Of a DNA stretch of 64,000 nt, positions 14,201 to 25,833 are shown one piece after another (within the stretch, counting starts at the first letter, position 1; every line of letters begins with the position of its first letter). The position numbers were made by a program, and so were the translations under genes. The notes under the pieces were generated by a model. The model did no database searches and was not told where the DNA came from. It worked only from the letters and a program-made list of their open reading frames with translations. The DNA is from Niebla homalea (lineage: Eukaryota > Ascomycota > Lecanoromycetes > Lecanorales > Ramalinaceae): positions 620,001-684,000 of the forward strand of contig JAHGAU010000032.1 in assembly GCA_019925105.1 (NCBI GenBank), read 5' to 3'.

Positions 14201-15322
14201 TAAGTTATTAAAAGATTATAAAAATATATTTTATTTATAAGTAAATATAGCCTTAAGGGTACTTAATATATTAATTAATTAAAGAAAAAATATATAAATA
14301 AATAAAAGTAAAATATTAAGAGTTATAATAAAAAAATATTTTTAATAAACGTTATTAAATATAATATTAAGCGTTAAAGGAATTTATATAAAAGTTAAAG
14401 AGTTATCTAAAGATTAATAAATAATTATTTTAATTTTTTTTCCTTTACCTTTTTAAGAAGTAATATATAAATAATAATAACTATAATAAATTATTACCCC
14501 CTTAATTACTTTCTTAAAACCAATATAATAAATTAATAAAGAAATAATATTAATAAATAAGTATAAGCTAAGTAGTTACGTATAGTATTATTTTAAATAC
14601 GATAATAAAGAGAAATATTAAGATCTATAAAAAAATTTAAATAAAACTTACTTAAACAATTAAGCCTTTTTAAGACGTACTTAAAGTTACATAATAAACC
14701 TACTTAAAATATACTTAATAATAACGGGATTAAAAGAAATATTAGAAGTATACGAATAAAGAAATAAAATAAAGAATAATCGATTATAACGTCTTATCCT
14801 TATAAAAAGCGGTATTTATAATCTTTTAACGAACAAAATAAGGTACGTTATATTCTTATACGGATTAAGCGTATTATACTTAAAGAAAATATAAATATAA
14901 ATAGCTTAAACCTTAAAATGAATAAACGTAAAATACCGAGGTTATTATTATTAATAAATTAGAATAATAAAATTAAGGGGTTACCCCTAAGAAAATTAAG
15001 TCTTAATATACTTATTGATTATTATTAAATAAGATTTAAGAATAAGGTTATAAGAAAAGTAAATAAATATATATATAAACGGTATTAAAAAATAAGAATT
15101 ATTTATTAATAATACGTAATATTAAAAAGGCAAATTTATTATAAAAAAAACAAAGATAAGTTAATACCGTATTAATACCTTTTTAACTTTTATATTTATA
15201 ATAATTTAAATTATTAAAAGGTTATTATAAGCGGTAAATATATAATTAAAATATATATAAATAAATATAATATAATTTAAAGTATAATAATATTAAGGGT
15301 AATACCTTATTATAAAGGAAGC

Positions 15323-15573
15323 TAAAAAAAGGGAAAGCCTAAAAGATATTAAACTTATAGATAAATATATAAAAGAATAAAAATATTAAAAAAGGTAATT
15401 AAAAATAAAATCGATTTATATATACTTTAAAAAGAAAAGATATAACGGATTATTATAGTAAGTAACCTATACCTTATTAATTTATATGGGGGCTGTAACC
15501 CATCTTTAATTGCACTCCATTGTCACCTGCTATTTCATCACTTTTACTCTTTCTTTCCTTCCCATCTTTTCTG
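15323..15573 (+). repeat. 3' LTR of Gypsy A1
   Basis: This is the 251 bp direct repeat of 2243-2493. Here the pattern is reversed: the inner (left) part is RIP-mutated, and the outer 80-90 bases, from GGGGGCTG near 15489 to the end, keep CA and TG. The element end reads TTTTCTG rather than the usual ...CA, and ATTC follows as the target duplicate. Confidence 0.85.
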
Positions 15574-18125
15574 ATTCCTATTATTAATAATTTTACCGTT
15601 TAAAAGGGTTTTTATTTATTTCTTTTAAGTATATTTTAACGTTAATTATTACTTATATAAGTTTAAGGAAATAAAGATAATTATTCTGAAAAAGTTTGTT
15701 AAACCTGATTACTTTAAGGTAAAAGCTTATAGACTTATTATACTCCTTTATACGTTAAGGAAAGCCTTAAAAACGGTAATAACGAAGATCTTTAATAATT
15801 ATATAAAGAACTACGGACTTCTCCCCGATTAATAAATAAAAATAAGGAAAAGTTAATTAATAGAAATAACCCTTAAAGGGCTAATTAACGGTATATATAT
15901 AATATAAGGTTATAGGAAGAAATATATTATAAATTTTTTTCTCTTAATATTATAATATTTTTAATAAAGTAAATTATTAAAGGTTACTATATAACTTAGG
16001 GAAAAAAAGGATATTACCCTTTTTAATTAAATAAATAAAAAGTTTTTTAAGTAATTAAGCTATATCGATTAATTTAAAATAAAAAATGAGCTTAATAAAG
16101 CCCGCTATAATAAAGATTCCTTAAGGATCGATTATTTCTTTTATATTATTTTAATTCTTTAATGGTGTATGAATTAAAAAGCTTATTAAATTAAAATAAA
16201 AGGTTTAAGTTAAAAAATATAGGCTTTTTATATAATATCGTAAAATTTAAGGGTATTTAAGCCTTATTATACCGATTTATTAATAATATTTATTTTTTAA
16301 TTTATAATATTTTAATATATATAAATTATCTAAAATTAAAATAAGCTTATAAAGTCTATTTTTAATAAGTAAAAACTTATAGGGCTTAATTTATACCGTA
16401 TAAGTACGAGTTTATTTATATAATTAAAAGCTTAAAGTTATACGATATAATAGTTATAATAAGCTTAAGTAAAGTTACGGTAAAGTTAAGTATTAATGTT
16501 AAAGTCCTTAACCTTTAAGTAAATAAGAAGCTTAATTAAAAAGATTATATAAGAAAAGTTTAAAAGAAAACAACTTTATAAGAAAAAGGCTTTACTTATC
16601 TTATTATATTAATATAAAGAGTTACGTTATAAAAAGCTCAAACTATTTATTAAACCATAATAAAGTTAACTATAATATACATTATAGTTATTTAATATAT
16701 ATTTAAGGATACTCCGGAATATAAAAAAGAATTTATTTAAATATTATAGAAAATCCAAAACCGGTATTTAAGAATAATTAACGGTACTTATAAAGTAACA
16801 TTTATCCCGGTATTAAAATTTAAGGTCTTTATATTATTAATTAAGGTTTTGTTAAATTAAATAATTACTTAAATAAGGTTAAAAAAATATATATATTTAA
16901 TTATAATAATAAAAAACGGGCGGATCCGTTAAAATCTTAATAAGTTTTGGGTTAAAAAAAGTGAATTAAGGATATTTATCTTTTTTCCTATTAAGATAAA
17001 ATAAGAATAAATTAAAAAGAAGATTAATTTTATTAATATTCTAAAAGTTAATTTAAGTATATATAAACTTTTATAAAACGTAAAAAAGATTAAAATTAAA
17101 AGGATTTAAAAAATAAAAATTATAATAATCGCTTTATAAATTATAATAAAGTAAATTAAGCGTTAACGGAGGTATAAAGACTTTATATTTTAAGGTTATT
17201 ATTATTTAACTTTTAACGATAAAAAAATTGTTAATAAATATTTCCATTATTATAATATTATAAAGAAAAATAATAATATATTAATAATTTAACTCCGGAT
17301 AGATAAAAACGGTTTAATATATTTCTTATTTACTATATATACCGGAAATTAAATAAACGCCGAATATAAATATAAATAAAAAAAATAAAATATTATATAT
17401 ATCTTTATTTCTTATTTTTTATTTACGGAAATTAAATTAAAACTTATAATAAAAGTTAATACTTATAATTACCGTTAAATATTATTTATAAAGCGAAATA
17501 TTTAAATAACCGTTATGTTTATAATATTTATTAAATTATTATTATAATTTAATTTTATTATAAAGATAAATAAAGATATTAAAAACCTTATAAAGAAAGC
17601 CCGTTATTAATTAAAGAAGAAAAAAAAAGCGGAAACCGGTTATATTAATTATATAAACCGGAAAGTATTTTTTATAGCTATAAAGATATAATAATAAATA
17701 CTTATTAAAAGTCTTTAAAGGAATTAATAATAATAATAATATAAAAGGGGTATATATTAAGTATATAAGTATTAATAAAAATATTTAAAAATCTTATATA
17801 AAATTAAGGTAATATAAATATATAAAAAAGCGGAAGAATAATAAATTTAAAAATAGCCTTTATAAGGATAAAGTCGTAATATTATAGATTTTCTTAAGGA
17901 AATTAAAATATAAAAAGTATATAAATAGATTATTACTCTTTAAACGGTTATTAATATCCTTTACCTTAAGGGATAAAAGGTAAAAACCTTGTAAATGTCG
18001 GTTTTTACTTTAACGTTATAAGTATCAGGTTTTTACGGTTATTAATAAGGTTAAAAGGCCGCGTATTAAGGAATGCCGGAATTAGCTTAACTAGATCCGT
18101 AGTATAAATCAATCAATCAATCAAT
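15574..18125 (+). mobile_element. LINE copy 1, right segment with RT, C-terminal domain and (AATC)n tail
   Basis: This continues ORF2 from 2242. RT motifs can be read: KPDYFKVKAYRLI at about 15695-15735, where the family has KPDYF-x-x-x-SYRPI, and the catalytic box at 16276-16287 reads FINN where the family has F-x-DD. Both Asp have become Asn by G-to-A changes. A long C-terminal region with basic and Cys/His-derived Tyr residues follows to about 17560. The 3' end has GCCGGAATTAGC, CTAGATCCGTAG and then an (AATC)n tail at about 18107-18125. It abuts Gypsy A2, into which this LINE apparently inserted. Confidence 0.87.
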
Positions 18126-18302
18126 ATAATTTCCATTTATTATTAATATATTTAAATAGTTAAATCTGAGCAATTTTAAAGGCTTTTTTTTCATCCGTAA
18201 TTCCTTTATTATATTTAAGTTAATTATAATAATATCCGATCCTTAATTAGCTTTTATATTAAGTAATTTACTTATTTATTCCGGTTAAGAAATAATTAAT
18301 AT

Positions 18303-19037
18303 GGGGCGAGCGTGGCGGAATGGCATTTTTGAGTGCAGAAGACAAATTACAGAATGGTCGAATATTTTAAGGGTAAGGGACGATTTCGTTAAGAGCCCTT
18401 AAACCCCATCCGGTAAATCACGTAATTAATATAGATAAAATAATAATAAATATCCGACGATTCGCCGGTACCCATAGTTAACCTTAAATAAACCTAATTA
18501 CCATATAAGGCCAGTAAAAAAAGGTTATAAGGATTTAATATTAAAAGGTTAAAGTTAAAATCGAATAAGATTAATTTAAAAAAGTTATATAATAAAGTAT
18601 TTAAGGTAAAATTTAAATATTAAAAAAAGTAAAATTATATAATCGGGGCCGCCTTTTTTTAATTAAGTTTAATATTATTATTAAATCTTTATTACGGATT
18701 ATAACGTTAAAAAGTAAAGGATTTTTAACGGAAATAATAAATTAAAGATTTAAGGTAATTATTAATTTTAATCGGATTAATATAAAAACTCGGTCGTAAT
18801 ATTAAGGTAAATAATTACGGGGGAGAGGTTTTTATTTAAATCGGGTTAAAATCTAGGGTAAACTAAGGTTAAATTAGCCGATTACGGTTTCCTTTTCCCT
18901 TTTAAAATTAAAACGATAAGTTTAAAATAAATATAAATATTAAGATAACCGTAACTTAACCACCAGTATTATAAAACGCTGAAATTAGCTTAAAGTAGCT
19001 AGACTCGTATATAAATAAATAAATCAATCAATCAATC
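18303..19037 (+). mobile_element. SINE-like element, copy 1 (735 bp, tRNA-like head, LINE-like tail)
   Basis: The element is flanked by a perfect 13 bp duplication AAATAATTAATAT (18290-18302 and 19038-19050). Its head, GGCGAGCGTGGCGGAATGG, resembles the 5' half of Leu/Ser tRNAs. It contains TGGCGGAATGG (18313-18323), a good match to a Pol III A box, and GGTCGAAT (18356-18363), a partial B box 33 bp further on. The 3' end (GTATTA...GAAATTAGCTTAA, CTAGACTCGTA, then (AATC)n) matches the end of the resident LINE. The body has no coding frame. Copy 2 lies inverted at 35955-36680. The length is great for a SINE, so a non-autonomous LINE derivative is an alternative. The head is unmutated, while the body is partly RIP-mutated. 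Confidence 0.75.
18313..18363 (+). promoter_or_regulatory. Putative internal Pol III promoter (A box and degenerate B box)
   Basis: TGGCGGAATGG at 18313-18323 fits the TRGCnnARnnGG A-box pattern, and GGTCGAAT at 18356-18363 resembles the GGTTCGAnTCC B box with one base missing. In the inverted second copy the A-box region is recognisable near 36660-36675, but the B box has decayed by transitions. Activity is inferred only from these motifs. Confidence 0.45.
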
Positions 19038-22000
19038 AAATAATTAATATTTTTATTAAATAAAATTTTAAGGTTTTATTTTAAGCCCGTAATTATAATA
19101 TTATTAATCTTAAGTCGTTTATTTTAAATTATTTTTTATATTTTTTTTCCGTTATTCTTAAGAACTTTTTTAATAATTATAATTTTTTTATAACGTATAT
19201 AATTAAGTTTTAATATGTTTTTCATAAATCGGGTTTTCTTTTAAATATAATAAGAGTTATATTAAGTATATTATAAGGAATATAATATTATTAATTAAAT
19301 TGATCCGCTTAACATTCAAAGTTTATTTTTTTTAATAGTTTAACAATTTATTAAAGTTCTTTTTTCTTCCCGGTTTTTACCTTTCCTTTTGGCTTTTTTT
19401 AAATTTATTTTTTAATTTATATAATTTAACTTTTTTTTAAATCATCATCTTTAATTTATTATTACTTCGTGGCTATATTTATTATTATGTTTACTTCGTA
19501 ATTAACATTTTTATTAAAGGGATATCCTTCCTTTACGGTAATAGTTTTATAATTAAAGCTGTTAACGGCTCCTTTATTATCGACCTTATTAAGGACTTTT
19601 CCTTCTTCCTGTATAATTAAAATAATAGTTATTATATTTATTAATATATTTAATTAATTATTAAGTAATATAGCTATAAATAATAATAATAATCGGTAAT
19701 CCGTATGATAACGCCCGTTCTTATAGTCTTAATCCTTTTCTCGTATATATTTTTTATTGAAACTTATATTATTTTTATTATATCTTTATTTATAACTTAT
19801 ATATTCCTCCGTTAAAAATATATTATAGTATTTATAATAAATAAAATATAACTTTATATTAAATGACTTAAAGTTATTAATATAAAGATTTTTAAATTTA
19901 GCCGGATCGAATAATTTTAAAGTAAATTAATTATTTCCTTTAATATTTTAATTAATATATAAATTCTATTAATAAATTTACGGCCTTTAATTTATATTTT
20001 CCGCTTAATTATTAATATTCTATTAGAATAGATTTTAACGTCGGTTTTAATACTTAAGTTATTAAGGTAATATTATTTATAATAATTATATAAACGTCGT
20101 TTAAATTATTAAGACGTTTTAAGACTTTTCATTTATACGATTTTAAGGGTATTTAATTTATTATATTCCTTTTACTTATAATATTTATATTATTCCGTTA
20201 TAATCGATATATATTAAATTTATTTTTAACGTGATTTCTTAAAGGTTTCCGTTTATATAATTTAATTAATTTATAAATATTTAAGCTTTAAGATTTACTT
20301 TTTTATCCTTTTTTTCCTTTTTAAGTTTTTGCTTTTTTTTTTATTTTTTCTATAATCCGTTTTATTTTAATTTATATTTTATAAAGATTAAGCTTTTTAT
20401 ATATATTCTTTATTAAGCGTTTATAAAGCTTTATATCCGTTAAATTATTCTTAAAATAATTAATTACGTTTTTTAATATATATTTAATTATTTTATTTAT
20501 CGTATTTTCCGGTTTTCCGGGTCTAATATTTTTTCCGTTTAAATTATATATAATATAGAATATACGTTTATAGTAATTAAGGATAAAATTAATTCCTTAA
20601 GATAATACTTTAATATTATTTACCGTTTATTTTATAAGGTTATCGGAATTTAATTTTAAGAATTCTTAACTTAATAGTTTTTAAAAGTTCTTTATATTTT
20701 CCTTTATAATATTATTTATCGTTTTATTTATAAATAACAGTTTGATTTTTAATTATTTTACTCAATATATTATGTCTTTTTTAAGTTTTATATTTATTGC
20801 GTTTATTTATTAATTAAAAGAAGTATTTTTTTAATCTCCTTTTATATGTTATAAATTTATTTTTATATATTATTTAATTTATTTTCTTATTTATTCAATT
20901 TTCTTAATCTATAAAATAATATCTTAATCCCGGATTATATTATAATTCTTTATTATAAAGTTTTTAATAATTTTAAGGTAAAAACTAAAATTATTAATAA
21001 TATTATAAAGTTTTTTTTTTACATTTAGCTTTATTATTATTATTAAGGAGGATACTTAAAACTATTTAAGTATTTCTTTTATTTTATATATATTAATTAA
21101 TTCTTTTTTAAATTTAAAGGATTAAAGGATTCTTAATAATATCTTATTATTTCTTAAAGAAAGGTTAATAAAATTTACTATTAAATAATCTTTAATAATA
21201 TTTATAACTATTAATAAATACGGGATACCCCTGTAATTTATATGAATTTAATCTGATCTTTTTTATTTTTTATTTAATATAAAGTAAAAGGGTTTATATT
21301 CTTTTTAATAAAAGAAATAAAATAATAATAATAAAAATAATAATATTATAATTAATTCCTTAATTTATATAATAGTGCTCAACTTTATTTTTATTTTATT
21401 TTAAGGATATTAAGATATATATAAAATAAAACATATTATTATTAATATATTACCAATATTAATAAGGGTATTTTAAAGAAAAGGTTTATAATTACTTTAA
21501 GTAATTATGTTTTATTTTTATCTTTTTTTTAAAGAAAGGGTTAAGTTAATATATAATTATACAACGTTAATAGGGGTCCTTCTGGTCTCTTAAGTTGTTA
21601 TATAAGTATATATAGATTAAATTTTATTATAAGTTTATATTTCTTTTTTAAATTACAGTAAATTTTAGTTATTTATTTTAATCTTTTTTACCTTTTATAC
21701 GGGAAAGCCTTAAAGAGGATACCGTTAGATTAAATAAGTTTTATATCGGTAACCGCTATAAATTATTATCAATATTCTTAATATATATATAATATAATTA
21801 TTATTATAAATATAATTATTTTTATTCTTTTTTATTAGTTCTTTTAATTAATCTTATTACTTATTTTTTTTTACTATTCATTCTTTTAATTTATTCTTTG
21901 GTTTTTTAATTTTTAATTGTGTAATTTATAGTTTAAAATAAAGGGCTTATTACGTCCGGTTAAAATATTATATAACTTACGGTTATTTCCTAGGAATTTT

Positions 22001-23160
22001 AAAAACCGGTTTAGATTTCCGTAAATAATTTAGAATTTTATTATTACTTAAATAACTTTTAATATAATAATTTACGTTTTAATAAGAAATATCTCTTTAA
22101 AAAGTATTCACGATTATTTAAGTTTTATTAAAGAATCTTATTTTTATTATTTTTATTATTAAAATATACGGTTTAATTTAATTATTCCGATAGCTATTAA
22201 AAAGTCTTATATATTTATTAATATTAAGGTACCCGGTGTTACTTATAAGTTTTAAAAGATCGTTTACTCAATAAAAATAATCTTCGGGATTAACTTTACG
22301 TTTCTAAGGAATATATATAATACTCCGAATTAAATTAAAAAGTTTTATTTATAATAAATAAATCGGTTATTCGGAATTATTTTATAAGACTTACGGTTTA
22401 ATTACTTAAGATAATTTAATAAGATTTATAATTTAGTTAAGTTTAATTATTTATATTAACATATAAGTTTTATATTTCGGTTATTATAGTTATTAATTAT
22501 TAGATAGTAATTTTACGTTATTTAGGGTAATTAATTTTTTTTAAATTTTTTTCTTTAATTAATTTAATTTCTTTTATTTTAAGAAAACGGCTTATATTAG
22601 TATATAAGTTATAATTTTTTTTAATAGCGGTCTAGAATATCCGGTAATATATACGATTATTTCTTAATTAAAATTTAAACTTATCGTTAATATAAAGGAT
22701 ATTATTATCCTTTTATAATTAAGGCGCTTTAAAAAAGTTATCGTTTTTTTTTACTTTTTAATTTTTAATAATTAATAGTTGATTAATAAATATTAATAAT
22801 ACTTTATTAATACGTATAAACGGGATCCCTATATTAATTAAGGGTAATAGTAAAAATATTTAAATAAGAATACCAAAAAAAAATTATTTAAATGCTTTTA
22901 TTTTTTTCAATTTTAATATTTTTTTAATAAGTAAGTAATAATTAAAAATATTCTATAAATACATATAAATCTATAATATATTATTCTCGTTATATATATA
23001 TATAATATAATAATAATAAAGGTCGGTTTTTTATAATATTTTTATAGTTCTTATTACCGTTAATTAAGGAAAAAACATAATAGGTTATTTACGATTAAAT
23101 CGTATAATTAAACTGAATTCTTTAATATATATAAGTAAATAAAAGCCTTCTTAAAATCGC

Positions 23161-23428
23161 TAAAAAAAAATAATTAAGAAAAACTAAAAAATTCAAGTAA
23201 TAAAATAATAAATAATAATAAAATATAATTAAAGATAAGCCGTAATCCTTAAATAAGTTAATAAGGTATAGGTTGCTTATTATGGTAATCCGTTATACTT
23301 TTCCTTTTTAAAATATATATAAATCGATTCTACCCTTAATTAGCCCTTTTAATTAGCCCTTTTAATGTTTCCATTCCTCTATGTACTTATCCGCAAGTTT
23401 GGTGTCCTCCATGCTCTCCCCCTTTCCA
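23161..23428 (-). repeat. 5' LTR of Gypsy A2
   Basis: This LTR is 268 bp, against 251 bp in A1. The excess is explained by a tandem duplication of about 17 bp (AATTAGCCCTTTT... twice) near 23336-23366. The outer end, about 23366-23428, is not RIP-mutated. Confidence 0.82.
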
Positions 23429-25833
23429 TAATACCTTTAATGATCTTTTTAAGTATACTTATTTTTTAAAGCTCTTTAAAATTATTTAGAGTATACTTTA
23501 TATTTTATATAGTTTTAAGGTTAAAACCTTTATTTTTAAGCTTATTAATAGCTATTTAATAAAGCTCCAGGAATATATTATTATTAAATTTCTCCTTTAA
23601 ATATAAAAAATAACTATTTTAATTATTAAAAGTAATAGGGTTACTCCGGCCCTTATTAATTAATTAAATAAGTCTATTTTATTTATATCCCGGTTAATGA
23701 TAACCATATTCTTAATATAATAAGGTAAGTTTAATATAAGCCTTAAAGGAAAAAATAATAAAGGAATAGTTTTAAGGGAAATAAATAGGAAGTCCGGTTA
23801 AAATATAAGTGTTATAAGGCTAACATCTTACGTTTTAATACGTTTATTATAATATAAAATAAAGCTAAATTTATTAATTAATAAACTATATTTAATATTA
23901 TAACGGCATAAGTTACCTAAATTTATTATTAAGGCTATAAAGAAATTATAAATATTATGGCTTTTATTTTTAATTTTTTTAAGCTTTTATAAGTTATTTA
24001 TTTAAGCTTAACAATTAAGTTAAATAATAGATTTATATAATTATAAATACCGTTATTATTATAGTGATAATTACCTTATATAAGTAAATTTTATTCGGTT
24101 AATTAAATATGAGTATTATTATTATTCTAATAGGGTATATTTTTATATGGATAAATAACGTTTTTATAATTAAGTAATTATTTAAACTTATTAGCCTTTT
24201 CTTTAATACGTCCGGACCTCTATAAAAAAGCCTTTTTTTACTCATTTAATTACTTTATTAACGTCTTTAAAAGCTTTTACTTTAACTTCTCCTTAAATAA
24301 TAATAACGGGGTAGGGTTAAGACCAATAGTATTTAAATTATATTTAAAGTTAATATTAACTTATATAATATGGTTCTTAAACCTTTTAATTGTTTTTAAT
24401 ATTTTTATTTATTAAGTCTTTTTAAGTCCGTTTTTCTTTAGGATAATTAAGTAATACTGGGCCTTAATGAGCTTTTAATTGACCGGTATAATTAACGTAA
24501 AAATAAAGAAAGCAATATAGTCATTAAAACTAATATAATAATATTTGACTTATTTATTTATCTCTTTAAATTAAGTCTATATATTAAAATCTCCTATTGG
24601 ACGTATTTACGTATTTTTTATATATAAGTATTTCTTTATTATCATTTTATTAAACCCGGGAAATAAATTTAATTTCCTTTTTTTTTTTTAAATTTAGGTT
24701 TTTTAAGCTTCTTTTTAATATATTTAAATTATGGAAAGGGGCCTTTTAACTCTTTTTTATAGTGCTTTTTAAGGGGGGAGAAGGGGAGTTTTTAAGGGGG
24801 GGTTAACCTAAAAGGATTTATATCTTTAACGGTTTATTTTATTAAGATTTAAGCTATTATAACTTTTTTTAAATAACTTAAAACTAAAGAATAACAGTTT
24901 TTTAACTCTTTTTTACAGCGTTATTTAAATAAGGTAATAAAGTAGATTTTAAGGGTAATTAACTTAAAGGGAATTAAGCTTTATCGTTATAATGAAACTA
25001 CAAAAGGAAATATTAAAGGCCGTTATTACTATTATTATTATTATTAATATCTATTATTATTCTCAAAGCTTTCTTAAAATAATTTACGTACTTAATAATA
25101 AGCTTTAACTTACTTAATATCCCTATTATTCATTAATAATTTCTTTTTGAGCTATCCAAGATTATTTGGCTTTCTTTTGAACGGTTATATAAATTTTATT
25201 TATATTTCTTATTTAAATTATCTAGACTTAAAAGCTATTTTTAAGCCGGGGGTAATTATTAAAATTCTTAAGGGGAGAAGGTAATAATATCCCGCTATTA
25301 AGGTAGTTATGGCCCGTATATATAAACTTAACTGGGTATTTACTATTTAAGAATAAAAGGAATACCGAGAAATACCTTCTTTAATATAAATATAAGTAAG
25401 TTTAACTTAAAAGCCTTCCTTATAATAGCTTAAAAAGGGTCTTCAGGCTTATCTTTTGACTCCTTATAAGTCCGGCGTTTTAACTTATTTACGTTAATAT
25501 TAAAACGCCGTTTCCTTATTTAATTGAAGGGAAGGACGGATAAAGAAAGGTCTTTTAAGCTCGTTTTCACTATAGAGGGCTTAAAGGTAACCTTTAAAGG
25601 GGGCGGCGGCAGTATATTTTTATAGTAAATAAACGGCTTACTTTTTATAGACTTAAATAATATTTATAATACCTTTAATAGAGAGATTTATATTTATATA
25701 AGCTATATAATTAATTATAAAAGGATAAAATTATAAAAAATGGCTGCCGGCGGGGGTAAATAGAATTCTTATTAAAAAGTAAATATGTCGTCCTTACTAG
25801 CGCCGGGAACCACATCTTTTGGATTTAACGATA
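23429..25833. other. Unassigned AT-rich stretch, possibly degenerate coding on the minus strand
   Basis: No element boundary or known family could be fixed here. On the minus strand between about 24420 and 23950 one frame gives a fairly continuous peptide with RIP-type stops, including NTIGLNPTP and RSGRIKEKANKFK. I recognise no family. A (TTA)n tract occurs at about 25022-25062, and two related T-rich segments (TTTTAACTCTTTTTTA) near 24747 and 24905. The part from 24700 to 25830 is less RIP-biased than its surroundings and contains an 11 bp perfect inverted repeat (25473-25483 and 25500-25510). This block could be an older element or original host sequence. Confidence 0.35.
25473..25510. repeat. 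Short perfect inverted repeat
   Basis: CGGCGTTTTAA (25473-25483) is exactly repeated in inverse at 25500-25510 with a 16-base loop. It lies in the unassigned stretch. It is neither followed by a T run nor near a recognised gene, so no function is proposed. Confidence 0.5.

Larger units (their letters stand above)
2243..15573 (+). mobile_element. Gypsy A1: complete 13.3 kb Ty3/Gypsy LTR element
   Basis: Two 251 bp direct LTRs (2243-2493 and 15323-15573) bound a RIP-degraded element inserted in ORF2 of LINE copy 1. The 4 bp ATTC is present on both sides (2239-2242 and 15574-15577). Domain order on the plus strand is: a possible gag zinc finger near 5800-5880; the RT/RNase H connection and RNase H at about 8980-9740; integrase at about 10000-11389; then a further 3.9 kb before the 3' LTR. 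RT-RNase H before integrase is the Ty3/Gypsy order. The partial copies A2 (18126-23428) and A3 (37658-43366 plus 57406-59388) are collinear with it, so the great length belongs to the family and is not an accidental nest. A purine-rich AAAGGAAG lies just before the 3' LTR. The element is dead. Confidence 0.88.
18126..23428 (-). mobile_element. Gypsy A2: 5' part of a minus-strand Gypsy-A copy
   Basis: The reverse complement aligns with 2243 to about 6825 of Gypsy A1, that is the 5' LTR, leader and candidate gag region. It is interrupted by the SINE-like element at 18303-19037, whose 13 bp target duplicate is A2 sequence. On the left it is cut by the 3' tail of LINE copy 1, so its pol part and 3' LTR lie to the left of the window or are lost. 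Its LTR is 23161-23428. Sequence is RIP-mutated throughout except for the outer 90 bases of the LTR. Confidence 0.85.

Noticed and set aside
18303..18375. A functional tRNA gene
   Set aside because: Only the 5' half resembles a tRNA, no acceptor pairing or anticodon arm can be completed, the B box is defective, and the segment is duplicated as part of a mobile element.
23429..25833. A Starship captain (DUF3435) or other giant-transposon gene
   Set aside because: No tyrosine-recombinase motif could be recognised in the decayed frames, and no cargo gene or long terminal repeat is present.
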